From: Bacteroidales bacterium
GTDB lineage: Bacteria; Bacteroidota; Bacteroidia; Bacteroidales; Muribaculaceae
DNA length: 31,154 nucleotides
Assembly (NCBI GenBank): GCA_004553485.1
Contig: SFLG01000064.1
Location: forward strand, 1 to 31,154
Reading direction: 5' to 3'
The notes beneath the pieces are model-generated. The model did not search any database. It was not told the DNA's origin and saw only the letters and a list, made by a program, of their open reading frames with translations. The position numbers and the translations under genes are program-made. The first letter of the stretch is position 1, and every line of letters begins with the position of its first letter. Positions 8,127 through 15,637 of the stretch are shown here, piece by piece.

Positions 8127-9515
8127 TTACTGTTTGACGTATTTTTTTGCTTTGTTGTAGAAGTTCTCGACGCGGCGGACAAACTCGACGGTCTGTACGC
8201 CACGGAAATAGCCGTATTTTACCACCGGGTCGTTGTAGTGCGTGGGGTCGGACTTCATCAGCAGGGCCTGATCAACCGAGCCGTGCCACTGCTCGGGGTT
8301 GTGGCCGTGCTTGCGGGCCAGGGCGATGGCGTCGATGATGTGCGCGCCGCCCGAGTTGTACGATGCGATGACGAAGGGCCGCCTCTTCTCGGGGTCCGAG
8401 ATGTAGCGGGCCATCATCCTGTCGATTGACTGAATGGCTTTTACGGCGATGCGGATGGATGTCGCGGGGTCGGACATGGCCTCGGGTGACGAGCCCATGG
8501 CGCGGGCGGTGACGGGCATGATCTGCATGATGCCGCGGGCGCCGGCCCACGAGACGACGCTGCTGTCGAAGCCGCTCTCGACGTATCCTATCGCCGCCAG
8601 CAGGCGCCAGTCCCAGCCTATCTCCTTGGCATACTGCTTGAACAGCTCGTCGTAGGGCGACACCTTGCCGTTGCGGAACGAGACGGCCGACGCGTGGGGC
8701 ATGGTCTTGCTCTCCTCGAAATAGCGCCGGTAGACCTCGAGGGTGAGCAGCTTGGGCCTGTCCTGGGCAAACCAGGCGTTCACCGAGTCGGCCAGCCACT
8801 CGTGGTTGCGGGCGACGGCCCACTGCGCTTTCTGGCCGAAGCTGACCGACAGCGAGATGTCGAGCCCGGGGTAGTAGGTGCGGTTGAGCTTGGCGATGTC
8901 GCTGTCGACGATTGTCATCGGTATCTCGCCCTTGGCCACCATCTCCATCAGGTCTTCGGTGATGAGCGTGTCGCGGTCGACGGGGTGGATGCGTATGCCG
9001 CCGCCCAGCTCCGAGTTGAGGTTGTTGATGCGCTGGTGGTATTTGCTGTTGCGCTCGACGTAGACGTCGTGGCCGATGAGCTGTGTGACGTCGGTGATGA
9101 GGGTGTCGCGGGCGCGCGACTGCACGAGGATCTGGCTTGTCTCGGACACCGGTCCGCAGTGCAGTACCAGGCGGTTGTAGGCGTCGGTGACGGGGACCTG
9201 GTAGGCGATTATGTCCACCTTGGCCGAGTCGAGCCATTGTATGGCCGTTTCGAGTCGCGGCGCCACGTGTACGTCGAGCACCATCCCCTTGTCCGAGGCC
9301 CAGTCAGAGACCAGGGCGTAGTCGTAGCCCATCTCCTCCTCGCGGTAGATGAAGTAGCTTGTGGGGGAGTATAGCGTGGCCACCCGCAGCGTGTCGGGCA
9401 GGGGGTGCGTCACCACCGTGTCGGCCTGTCCGCCCCCTTTGCCGTTGCCGCACGCCGACAGCCCCGCCGCGAGGGCGGAGGCTGTCAGGACGGCTATGGC
9501 AAAAGTCGGGCGCAT
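8127..9515 (-). CDS. MltF-like membrane-bound lytic transglycosylase lipoprotein
   Basis: I place the start at the ATG at 9515, giving 462 residues with a lipoprotein signal ending in LSAC (Cys22). The longer open frame upstream (to 9680) overlaps the PCMD gene and adds only arginine-rich sequence. Residues 40-270 resemble a periplasmic solute-binding fold (SBP_bac_3). Residues 300-440 form the SLT lysozyme-like domain with catalytic Glu313 in YVESGF, then GARGIMQIMP and ASYNSGG. Such enzymes cleave the MurNAc-GlcNAc bond of peptidoglycan to leave 1,6-anhydro ends; the N-terminal domain is regulatory in MltF. The gene starts 5 bp after the PCMD gene stop, so the two are almost certainly co-transcribed. 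Confidence 0.92.
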   Translation of the reverse strand: MRPTFAIAVLTASALAAGLSACGNGKGGGQADTVVTHPLPDTLRVATLYSPTSYFIYREEEMGYDYALVSDWASDKGMVLDVHVAPRLETAIQWLDSAKVDIIAYQVPVTDAYNRLVLHCGPVSETSQILVQSRARDTLITDVTQLIGHDVYVERNSKYHQRINNLNSELGGGIRIHPVDRDTLITEDLMEMVAKGEIPMTIVDSDIAKLNRTYYPGLDISLSVSFGQKAQWAVARNHEWLADSVNAWFAQDRPKLLTLEVYRRYFEESKTMPHASAVSFRNGKVSPYDELFKQYAKEIGWDWRLLAAIGYVESGFDSSVVSWAGARGIMQIMPVTARAMGSSPEAMSDPATSIRIAVKAIQSIDRMMARYISDPEKRRPFVIASYNSGGAHIIDAIALARKHGHNPEQWHGSVDQALLMKSDPTHYNDPVVKYGYFRGVQTVEFVRRVENFYNKAKKYVKQ

Positions 9516-9520
9516 CGGCG

Positions 9521-11086
9521 TCAGTAGTCGTATTCGAGAACGATGTCGTCGATCCACAGGGTGGCGCCGTTGCCGCCGGTGAAGTAGTCGCCGTACTTCG
9601 ATGCCGAGGCTGTGATGAGCAGGAAGCGGGGCACGCGCGAGGTGGAGGTGTAGTCGAGCTCGAACTCGAAGGGAACCCACTGCTCGATGGACTCGCCGCT
9701 CTCAATCTTGCCGTAGGCCACCACGTACGAGCCCTGCGGGTCGAAGAGCTGGCGCGTGCTGGGGCGTGTGCGTATCTCGAACTGCGTGTCCTGGTCGATG
9801 AGCGAGCACCAGATGATGCAGGTGTCGGGCTGGCCCTTGATGCTCTCGAAGCCGGTGGTGGTGTGCGAGATGGGTGCCGTGGTGTACTTCATGTAGCCGC
9901 GCACCTTGGTGGGACGCTGGTTGAACTCGCGGCCGAAGGCGAGGATGCCGTTGGTGCCGTCGGTGCGTACGTAGTCGCCGACGAAGATGTTGCCGGCGGC
10001 GAGTTTGCCCAGGGGGCCTACGCCGACAAACTTGGTCAGCAGCTGTGCCGACGTGCCCTTGCCGGTGGGCGTGTCGTCGCTGGGGGTGGAGTTGGACGCG
10101 CCCAGGGTGGTGGCGCCCTTGTTGCCGGTGCTCCAGTAGGGAGTGCCGTTCTCGGCCCACGGGCACCATACCTTGCCGTCGAGCCACCAGTTCTCGAAGT
10201 CGGCGTTGAGGGGCTGCTGCGTCGTGCCGGTGGTGAATTGGAGGATGTCGCCGTACTGGTCGCCGCTGACGGCGCGGGCCTCGTAGGCGGTGCCGGGCGA
10301 CAGGTGTATCAGGCGGGCGTGGAATGTGCCGCCGTCGCGGGTGAGCCACGACTCGGGGGCGTCGGTCCACTCTTCGGTGCCCTGCAGACGGTACTGCACG
10401 CCGTAGGGGCGCGAGGCCTCGGTGGTGCCGTAAACCCATGCCACCTGCGTCCAGGCGTCCACGCTGGCGGTGGTGACGAGGGTCTCGACGACGTTGGCGG
10501 TGATGGTCCAGGTCTCGCTGCGGCCCCACTGGCTGACGGTGACCTCGACGGGGTTGGTGAAGTCGACGAAGGTGTCCTCGAGGGCGGGCGTCGTCACGCT
10601 GCCCGTGGCGCCGAGCTTGCAGGTGAGCACGTGCAGGCGGTCGAGGGGCAGACGGTCGTTGACGGTGAAGGTGACGGTGTGGTTTTCGACATCAATCTGC
10701 GAGGCGCCGATCTGACCTTCGACGGTGAAGTAGCGCTTGATGTCCTGTACGGCCGACAGTTTCCACTTGTAGTCGTAGTACAGGTGCAGGGTCACATCCT
10801 TGGGCGTGCTCAGGTCGAGGGGCTTGGTCAGGGCGTCGCCGACGACCTCGGCGCCGGGAGTCAGCGTGTAGTCGGCGATGGTGACGGCCCGGATGTCGGC
10901 CTGCTCGGGCAGGTAGAAGGTTACCTCGAGGTTGTTCGCGTCGATGAAGGCCGTCGTCTCCTGGCCGGTGGCGGAGATGGTGAGGAAGTTGGCCTGGATG
11001 TGGGGATAGGGGATGTCGTTGTCGATGCAGCCCGTGGTCATCAGCGCCAGGGCCGGCAGTGCGTATATGATGTTGCGGAGTTTCAT
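9521..11086 (-). CDS. PCMD-domain lipoprotein (putative carbohydrate/surface protein)
   Basis: The 521-residue protein has a lipoprotein signal ending in TTGC (Cys20). Residues of about 30-230 look like two Ig-like beta-sandwiches (for example FLTISATGQETTAFI; repeated VTFxVNDRLPLD-type strands). A fibronectin-like stretch follows (YRLQGTEEWTDAP to GTAYEARAVSGDQYGDILQFTTG). The last 240 residues, from NADFENWWLDGKVWCPW to GNGATLWIDDIVLEYDY, match the PCMD domain (putative carbohydrate metabolism domain) of Bacteroidales surface proteins, which resembles a jelly-roll carbohydrate-binding fold. It lies between the paired beta-barrel genes and the transglycosylase gene in one operon-like run, which suggests surface display. 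The exact ligand is unknown. Confidence 0.8.
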   Translation of the reverse strand: MKLRNIIYALPALALMTTGCIDNDIPYPHIQANFLTISATGQETTAFIDANNLEVTFYLPEQADIRAVTIADYTLTPGAEVVGDALTKPLDLSTPKDVTLHLYYDYKWKLSAVQDIKRYFTVEGQIGASQIDVENHTVTFTVNDRLPLDRLHVLTCKLGATGSVTTPALEDTFVDFTNPVEVTVSQWGRSETWTITANVVETLVTTASVDAWTQVAWVYGTTEASRPYGVQYRLQGTEEWTDAPESWLTRDGGTFHARLIHLSPGTAYEARAVSGDQYGDILQFTTGTTQQPLNADFENWWLDGKVWCPWAENGTPYWSTGNKGATTLGASNSTPSDDTPTGKGTSAQLLTKFVGVGPLGKLAAGNIFVGDYVRTDGTNGILAFGREFNQRPTKVRGYMKYTTAPISHTTTGFESIKGQPDTCIIWCSLIDQDTQFEIRTRPSTRQLFDPQGSYVVAYGKIESGESIEQWVPFEFELDYTSTSRVPRFLLITASASKYGDYFTGGNGATLWIDDIVLEYDY

Positions 11087-11100
11087 ATCGGTGTTAGAGC

Positions 11101-11132
11101 GTTAACAGAAATTGGGGAACGGGCTCTTAGAT
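11101..11132 (-). repeat. Partial dispersed repeat with the AGAGCCCGTTCCC 13-mer (copy b)
   Basis: On the minus strand the 13-mer lies at 11115-11127, and similarity to repeat copy 1 runs from ATCTAAGAG to GTTAACGC with a one-base indel. The repeat fills most of the 40-bp gap between two genes. Its ATCTAAG end supplies the TAA stop codon of the upstream beta-barrel gene (11127-11129). Confidence 0.8.
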
Positions 11133-12068
11133 TACAACCATCAGGCCGAAGTTGATATTGAAGATGTTGAAACGGAAGTTTGCGCCCGACGAGAAACGAG
11201 AGCCGTTGTACTCGCCGTTGGTTGTCTGTTTTTCGTGACGCCAGCGCAGGCCGAAGACGCCGAACGAGACGTTGAAGGCCAGATTCTCCTGCAGGAAGCA
11301 GCATACGCCGGGGCTGAAGTTGAGCGAGGCCTGGGTGATGTTGGTGCGCGTGTCGCGGGGCTCGCCCTCGATGCTGCGTTTGAAGCGCGAGGCGCCGGTC
11401 TGGAACATCAGGTCCACCTCGTTGAAGATGCCGAAGCGGCGTCCGCGGTCGAGGCCGACGTAGTTGCGGTAGAAGACGCCCATGGCGTATGTCTCGTTGA
11501 CGTACGACACGTCGTGGAGGTCAAAGTCGAGGTCGTCGTCAAAGTCCACAGACAGGTCGCCCAGGTAGGCCGAGCCGCGCGAGTAGGTGGCCTTGAGGCC
11601 TATCGACTGGTTGTGGCGCACAAAGTACGACACGGTGGGGTGTATCGAGTAGATTTTGCCCTTGAAGTTGAAGTCGGAGATGATGTCGAGCAGCTGGATG
11701 TCGTCCGAGTTGAACTCGCCGTAGTTGGCGGTGAGGCCGAAGGCCCATTTGCCTTTGGGGATGTACAGGTAGTTGTAGAGGCCGCGATCGTAGCGGCCGA
11801 AGTTCTTGTCGGGCAGGATAATAGAGACGGTGTCGGCTCCGACGAGCACTTTCTGGTCGGAGAGCATGCGGAGGCGCTCGGTGGCGTCGACTTTACGGAC
11901 GACGGTGTTGAGGCGGCTGAGGCGCTCTTTGGCTATCGTGTCGGTGGCCGAGGATGTGGTCTGTGACGGCCCGGCCTGCGCGCACAGCGCTGTCATCGCC
12001 ATTGCCGACACTGCGGCCAGCATGGTGATGCGGCCTGAGATTGCAGAGAAAATTGTTTTTGCGGTCAT
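11127..12068 (-). CDS. Outer-membrane beta-barrel protein, paralogue 2
   Basis: This 313-residue protein has a signal peptide (hydrophobic MLAAVSAMAMTALCAQA) and then alternating amphipathic strands ending in an aromatic/hydrophobic terminal strand (FNIFNINFGLMVVI), as in outer-membrane barrels. It aligns along its length with the preceding gene product: IPKGKWAFGLTANYGEFNSDD, FRNYVGL-type loops, RRFGIFNEVDL, and a closing RFNIFNINFG. It carries about 70 extra N-terminal residues after the signal, including a helical segment (KERLSRLNTVVRKVDATERLRML). The gap to the upstream paralogue is 7 bp, so they form one transcript. No ligand can be named. Confidence 0.8.
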   Translation of the reverse strand: MTAKTIFSAISGRITMLAAVSAMAMTALCAQAGPSQTTSSATDTIAKERLSRLNTVVRKVDATERLRMLSDQKVLVGADTVSIILPDKNFGRYDRGLYNYLYIPKGKWAFGLTANYGEFNSDDIQLLDIISDFNFKGKIYSIHPTVSYFVRHNQSIGLKATYSRGSAYLGDLSVDFDDDLDFDLHDVSYVNETYAMGVFYRNYVGLDRGRRFGIFNEVDLMFQTGASRFKRSIEGEPRDTRTNITQASLNFSPGVCCFLQENLAFNVSFGVFGLRWRHEKQTTNGEYNGSRFSSGANFRFNIFNINFGLMVVI

Positions 12069-12075
12069 AGCGGTG

Positions 12076-12840
12076 TCAGATATAGAATGTGCAGCCGAAG
12101 GTTATGCTGAACAGGTTGATGCGGAAGTTGCCTGATTTGGAGTCGCGGTGGGCGACGTAAATCCGGTCGGTGGTCGCCTTGGTGCGCCGGTAGTCAAAAC
12201 CCAGCACGCCCACGTTGACCTCGATGGCCGAGTAGTTGTTGAGGAACATCACCAGACCGGGGGCCACGCCGATGTTGAGGTGGAAGTTTTTCTCGTAGGT
12301 GCCGGTGTAGTCTACGCCTTGGCCTTTTTCGAGTTTGGACTGTCCGCCGCCCACCTGCACCTGCACCTCGTTGAAGATGCCGAAGCGGGTGCTGTTGCCC
12401 AGCGAGATGTAGTTGCGGAAGGCGCCGGCCACCGAGTAGTTGTGGCTGATGGAGTAGAGGTGGTCGACATTGTACTCGGTGTCGCCGCCGAGCACGACGT
12501 CGGCCCCGTCAAGCTTGACACGCTGGCGCGAGTAGGCCACGCGGCCGCCGGCGGCAAGGTTGTCCTTGAAGGCGAACATCAGCATCGGACTGACTTTGAA
12601 GGTATAGGCGTCGCCGTTGAGGTTTTCGATGACAAGGAACTGGTAATTGTCTTGTGACGACTGTGTGTAGTTGACGCTTACACCGGCTATCCATTGCCCC
12701 TTGGGGACAAACGAAATCTGCTCGATGTCACGCTTGAATTTCTCCTGGGCGCGGGCCTTCTGCGGCATAGCAAAGGCGAGGGCCAGCAGTATTAATGCTG
12801 GCACGGCGCGGCGCCACGTTTTTTTAGCGTAAGACTTCAT
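12076..12840 (-). CDS. Outer-membrane beta-barrel protein, paralogue 1
   Basis: This 254-residue protein has a signal peptide (ALILLALAFAMPQKARAQ) and a predicted barrel of about ten strands. It shares with its downstream neighbour the pattern FVPKGQWIAGVSVNYTQSSQD, AGAFRNYISL, RFGIFNEVQV and the closing RINLFSITFGCTFYI, so the two arose by tandem duplication. It follows the DUF4493 lipoprotein gene after a 150-bp gap containing a 9-bp array and the 12-bp palindrome CCCCTCGAGGGG (12863-12874). Pairs of barrels next to PCMD/DUF4493 lipoproteins suggest an outer-membrane assembly, but that is inference. Confidence 0.8.
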   Translation of the reverse strand: MKSYAKKTWRRAVPALILLALAFAMPQKARAQEKFKRDIEQISFVPKGQWIAGVSVNYTQSSQDNYQFLVIENLNGDAYTFKVSPMLMFAFKDNLAAGGRVAYSRQRVKLDGADVVLGGDTEYNVDHLYSISHNYSVAGAFRNYISLGNSTRFGIFNEVQVQVGGGQSKLEKGQGVDYTGTYEKNFHLNIGVAPGLVMFLNNYSAIEVNVGVLGFDYRRTKATTDRIYVAHRDSKSGNFRINLFSITFGCTFYI

Positions 12841-12927
12841 CGTAAAAAGTAATTCATGCTCACCCCTCGAGGGGCTGTGTTTGAAATGTGATAATCAGGG
12901 TTTGTATATAGGATTTGATTTTATTTC

Positions 12928-12990
12928 GGGAGTGGTGGGAGTAATGGGAACGGTGGAATTGTTGGGAGAGAGGGCTGAGGGGGGGGAGGA
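12928..12990. repeat. 9-bp-period tandem array E, abutting a stop codon
   Basis: Seven contiguous units of exactly 9 bp: GGGAGTGGT at 12928, then GGGAGTAAT, GGGAACGGT, GGAATTGTT, GGGAGAGAG, GGCTGAGGG and GGGGGAGGA ending at 12990. The next three bases (12991-12993) are the complement of the TAA stop codon of the DUF4493 gene, so the array starts at the first base after the stop. Confidence 0.88.
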
Positions 12991-15447
12991 TTAGTATGAG
13001 AAGGTCAGCTGCGACACCCACAGTGTGGAGCCACGCATGCGGGCGTTGGGCATGTCGGCGGTGACGGGCACCAGCCGGTCGTTGGCGGTGTTGTCGCAGT
13101 CGGCGTAGTGGCTCGAGACAAACATTATGCGCAGGTGCGTGGGCTTGAGGTCGTAGACGATGTACTCGATGGGGCAGCGGAAGGCGGCGTAGTCGGGCTG
13201 GGTGCGGAAGTTGAGGCGCCCCGTGGCTATGTGCGTCTCCTTGCCGTTGCTGATGTTTACAAGCTGGATTTGCACGTATCCGTAGTCCGAGCCGTCGGTG
13301 AGGTCGGGCAGGTATCTGAAGTAGCCGTTCAGGGCCGACGGGCGGCACGAGAAGGGCACGCCCTGGTTGATTTTTTCGCTGCCGTCGGCGGGGTTGAACT
13401 CGTACGAGCCCAGCCACAGACGGCCCGCGGCGCGGTTTTTCACCATGGGGACGTTGGCCGAGTATGGCAGGCGCTGGCCCTCCTGCTGGATGTAGTCGGG
13501 GATGGCGCCGCCGTTGAGGTCGTAGCCCGTCGAGCTGATGGCGATGGTCTTGGTGTAGGTGCCCTCGCGCAGGTTGTCGAGCAGTCCCGACGGCTGCATG
13601 TACCACGTGTTGTGGTTGGCGGCGTCACGGCAGAAGGTCTTGGCGTTCATCGACGCCCAGAGCCTTTTGGGCCAGTTGATTTCGACGTTGGTGAAGTTCT
13701 GGCGGTTTACCACCGGCGCCGAGGTGGCCGAGAACTTGCCGCCGCAGGGCAGGTTTTCGTATTTTTCGATGCGGTGCCAGTCGCTGAAGTCGCCCATCAT
13801 CTCGGTGGTGAAGACAGCCGATGCCGCGGGCGCGTTGCCGGCGAGGGTGAGGGCGACGTTGTAGCGGCAGTTGGCGCTGAGGCCGGTGATGAAGATGGCA
13901 CCGTTCTCGGGCGAGCGGCCCCATACCGAGGCGGCATGGCCGTCCACCGTCACCGACGCATAGCGCACAATCTGCGCCGCCACGGAGTCGGGCTGCTGCA
14001 GCGTGGGGTCGATGTTGCCGATGGTGAGGATGGCCGTGGTGGCAAAGGGGTCGGCGGAGAGGGTAAACTTGGGGTTGACGCGACGGATGACGGTCTTAAT
14101 ACGCGGCATGTCGAGGTAGCGCACCTCAACGGGCGTGTCGTCGACGCCGGGCGGGATGTCGAACCACAGCTGCACGGTGGAGTTGGCGTCGCGGGTCATC
14201 GAGGTGATGGGGAGAGCGACGGTGTAGCTGCCGTCGGGGCCGGTGGTGTAGATCGAGAAGTCGTTTTCCTCGATGACGTCCGAGCCGGTGCGGATCGACA
14301 GCATGGCCCGGTTGACGCCGACGGTGGCGGTGCTCTGGCCGGCGAGGGAGAGGCTCGAGGCCAGCTCCTCTAGGGCGCCCGTAAAGTCCACCACCACTGT
14401 CCGGCGGTCGGGGGAGATGGTGTAGCGTGTGCCGCTGGCCTCGAGGTACTCGGCCTCGAGGGGGGTAAGGTTGAGCAGGTCGACGGCGTTGTTGCCGAGG
14501 TCGTATTGCTCGAGGATGGGGCCCTCGATGACGAGGTTGACGTGGCGGAGCGGGCTGGAGGGCGAGGTGACGGTCATGGTTATCGGCTCGCTCAGCGTCA
14601 GGCCCTCGATGATGGAGACGGAGGTGCCGGGGGTAAAGCCCGACGGGGTGACGACTGGGACGTTGGCGGGCAGGCCGCCGGCAAGACTTATCGAGCCGAT
14701 GTCGGTGCCGTCGATGGTGGCGGTGACCTTGTCGTCGGACAGCGAGAGGCCCATCTCGGCCACTTGTCCGCCGCTGAGGGTGGCGCGGCCGGGCATGGCT
14801 ATCATGGCCGAGCGGCCGGCGCGGCTGTCGCTGCCACTGATGTCGCTGATGTGGGCGTAGGTGGTGATGGCGCCGGGGCTGACATAGAAGGTCGTGTCGC
14901 GGTTGGCAACGGTGACAAAGCCCTGCATAGGCACAAACACCATTATGCTGTCGAGGGTGTAGCGGCTCGAGTTGTCGGCGTAGGACGAGTGCAGCATCGC
15001 CACGGACGGCGTTGCCGTCACATCGACTGTCGTGTGCCCGGCGGGCTGTAGCTCGAAGGTGCTCACCCCTTCGTAGCGCGGACCGCCCGCGCGGCTGCCC
15101 GCGGCTTTGACGGTGTAGGCCCCGGCCATAAAGCTCTGCGCCTCGTCGCGGAAGGCGGCGACGGTTGGCCAGGTGTGGCTCGCCGTCTCGTTGGACAGCG
15201 TAAGGGCCAGCGAGTCAGGGTCGGGGATGAGTTCGGCGTCGGGGGTGAGGGGAGCGCCGCCGGGGAGCCGGAACTCGGGCTGCAGGCTCACCCGCACGTC
15301 GATATAGCCCTGGCGGGTGGTAATGTTGTGCTCCTCGGTAGAGCACGACACGACAGCGCCCGTCACGGCTGCCGCAAAGGCCGCCACTGCCATAGCGCGA
15401 CCCGCTGCGGCAGGTATAATGCGATGAATTTTTGCAAATTTTGTCAT
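12991..15447 (-). CDS. DUF4493 lipoprotein with C-terminal PCMD-like domain
   Basis: The 818-residue protein has a lipoprotein signal ending in VVSC (Cys35 from the ATG at 15447; an internal ATG at 15390 would also leave a complete signal). The segment WPTVAAFRDEAQSFMAGAYTVKA with YEGVSTFELQPAGHTTVDVT is the hallmark of DUF4493. The middle (about 200-530) is beta-rich, with Ig-like strands. The last 270 residues (DWHRIEKYENLPCGG, NYxTWYMQP-like, GSYEFNPADGSEKINQGVPF, LWVSQLTFSY) resemble PCMD domains. The role is probably surface or adhesion related, but no function is established. It is the first gene of the envelope cluster, with a perfect -7 box just upstream. Confidence 0.8.
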   Translation of the reverse strand: MTKFAKIHRIIPAAAGRAMAVAAFAAAVTGAVVSCSTEEHNITTRQGYIDVRVSLQPEFRLPGGAPLTPDAELIPDPDSLALTLSNETASHTWPTVAAFRDEAQSFMAGAYTVKAAGSRAGGPRYEGVSTFELQPAGHTTVDVTATPSVAMLHSSYADNSSRYTLDSIMVFVPMQGFVTVANRDTTFYVSPGAITTYAHISDISGSDSRAGRSAMIAMPGRATLSGGQVAEMGLSLSDDKVTATIDGTDIGSISLAGGLPANVPVVTPSGFTPGTSVSIIEGLTLSEPITMTVTSPSSPLRHVNLVIEGPILEQYDLGNNAVDLLNLTPLEAEYLEASGTRYTISPDRRTVVVDFTGALEELASSLSLAGQSTATVGVNRAMLSIRTGSDVIEENDFSIYTTGPDGSYTVALPITSMTRDANSTVQLWFDIPPGVDDTPVEVRYLDMPRIKTVIRRVNPKFTLSADPFATTAILTIGNIDPTLQQPDSVAAQIVRYASVTVDGHAASVWGRSPENGAIFITGLSANCRYNVALTLAGNAPAASAVFTTEMMGDFSDWHRIEKYENLPCGGKFSATSAPVVNRQNFTNVEINWPKRLWASMNAKTFCRDAANHNTWYMQPSGLLDNLREGTYTKTIAISSTGYDLNGGAIPDYIQQEGQRLPYSANVPMVKNRAAGRLWLGSYEFNPADGSEKINQGVPFSCRPSALNGYFRYLPDLTDGSDYGYVQIQLVNISNGKETHIATGRLNFRTQPDYAAFRCPIEYIVYDLKPTHLRIMFVSSHYADCDNTANDRLVPVTADMPNARMRGSTLWVSQLTFSY

Positions 15448-15454
15448 TATCCGC

Positions 15455-15462
15455 CAAAATTA
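15455..15462 (-). promoter_or_regulatory. TAnnTTTG -7 box just upstream of the DUF4493 gene
   Basis: The minus strand reads TAATTTTG, a perfect -7 match, ending only 7 bp before the ATG at 15447. In Bacteroides the start site is usually about 7 bp beyond this box, so the message would be leaderless or translation would begin at the ATG at 15390. No clear -33 element. Confidence 0.45.
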
Positions 15463-15560
15463 GCAAAAATTTGGCAGACTGACCCCCTCCGCCGCCCAAA
15501 ACTTACCCAATTTTACTCGCGGATTATATTAATTTTCCGCTTTATCTTTAGTATGCGCCT

Positions 15561-15614
15561 CTTTAAGGGCTTTAGGGTCTTTAAGGTCTTTGGGGACTTT
15601 AAGGTTGGGTAGGA
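15561..15614. repeat. 9-bp-period tandem array D (CTTTAAGGn)
   Basis: Five exact units: CTTTAAGGG at 15561, CTTTAGGGT, CTTTAAGGT, CTTTGGGGA and CTTTAAGGT ending at 15605, then a decayed TGGGTAGGA to 15614. It lies 24 bp 3' of the sprA stop codon. The unit is unrelated to the TAGCTA family, but the period is the same. Confidence 0.9.
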
Positions 15615-15637
15615 GGTGGTGGGGGACGGCCCGGTGG

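Noticed and set aside
9516..9680. Longer N-terminus for the lytic transglycosylase
   Set aside because: The extra 55 residues are arginine-rich, overlap the PCMD gene and would bury the lipoprotein signal.
9359..11155. 598-codon plus-strand frame opposite the PCMD and mltF-like genes
   Set aside because: It spans two well-supported minus-strand genes and their gap and reads as low-complexity Val/Gly/Asp/Ala; a GC-bias shadow.
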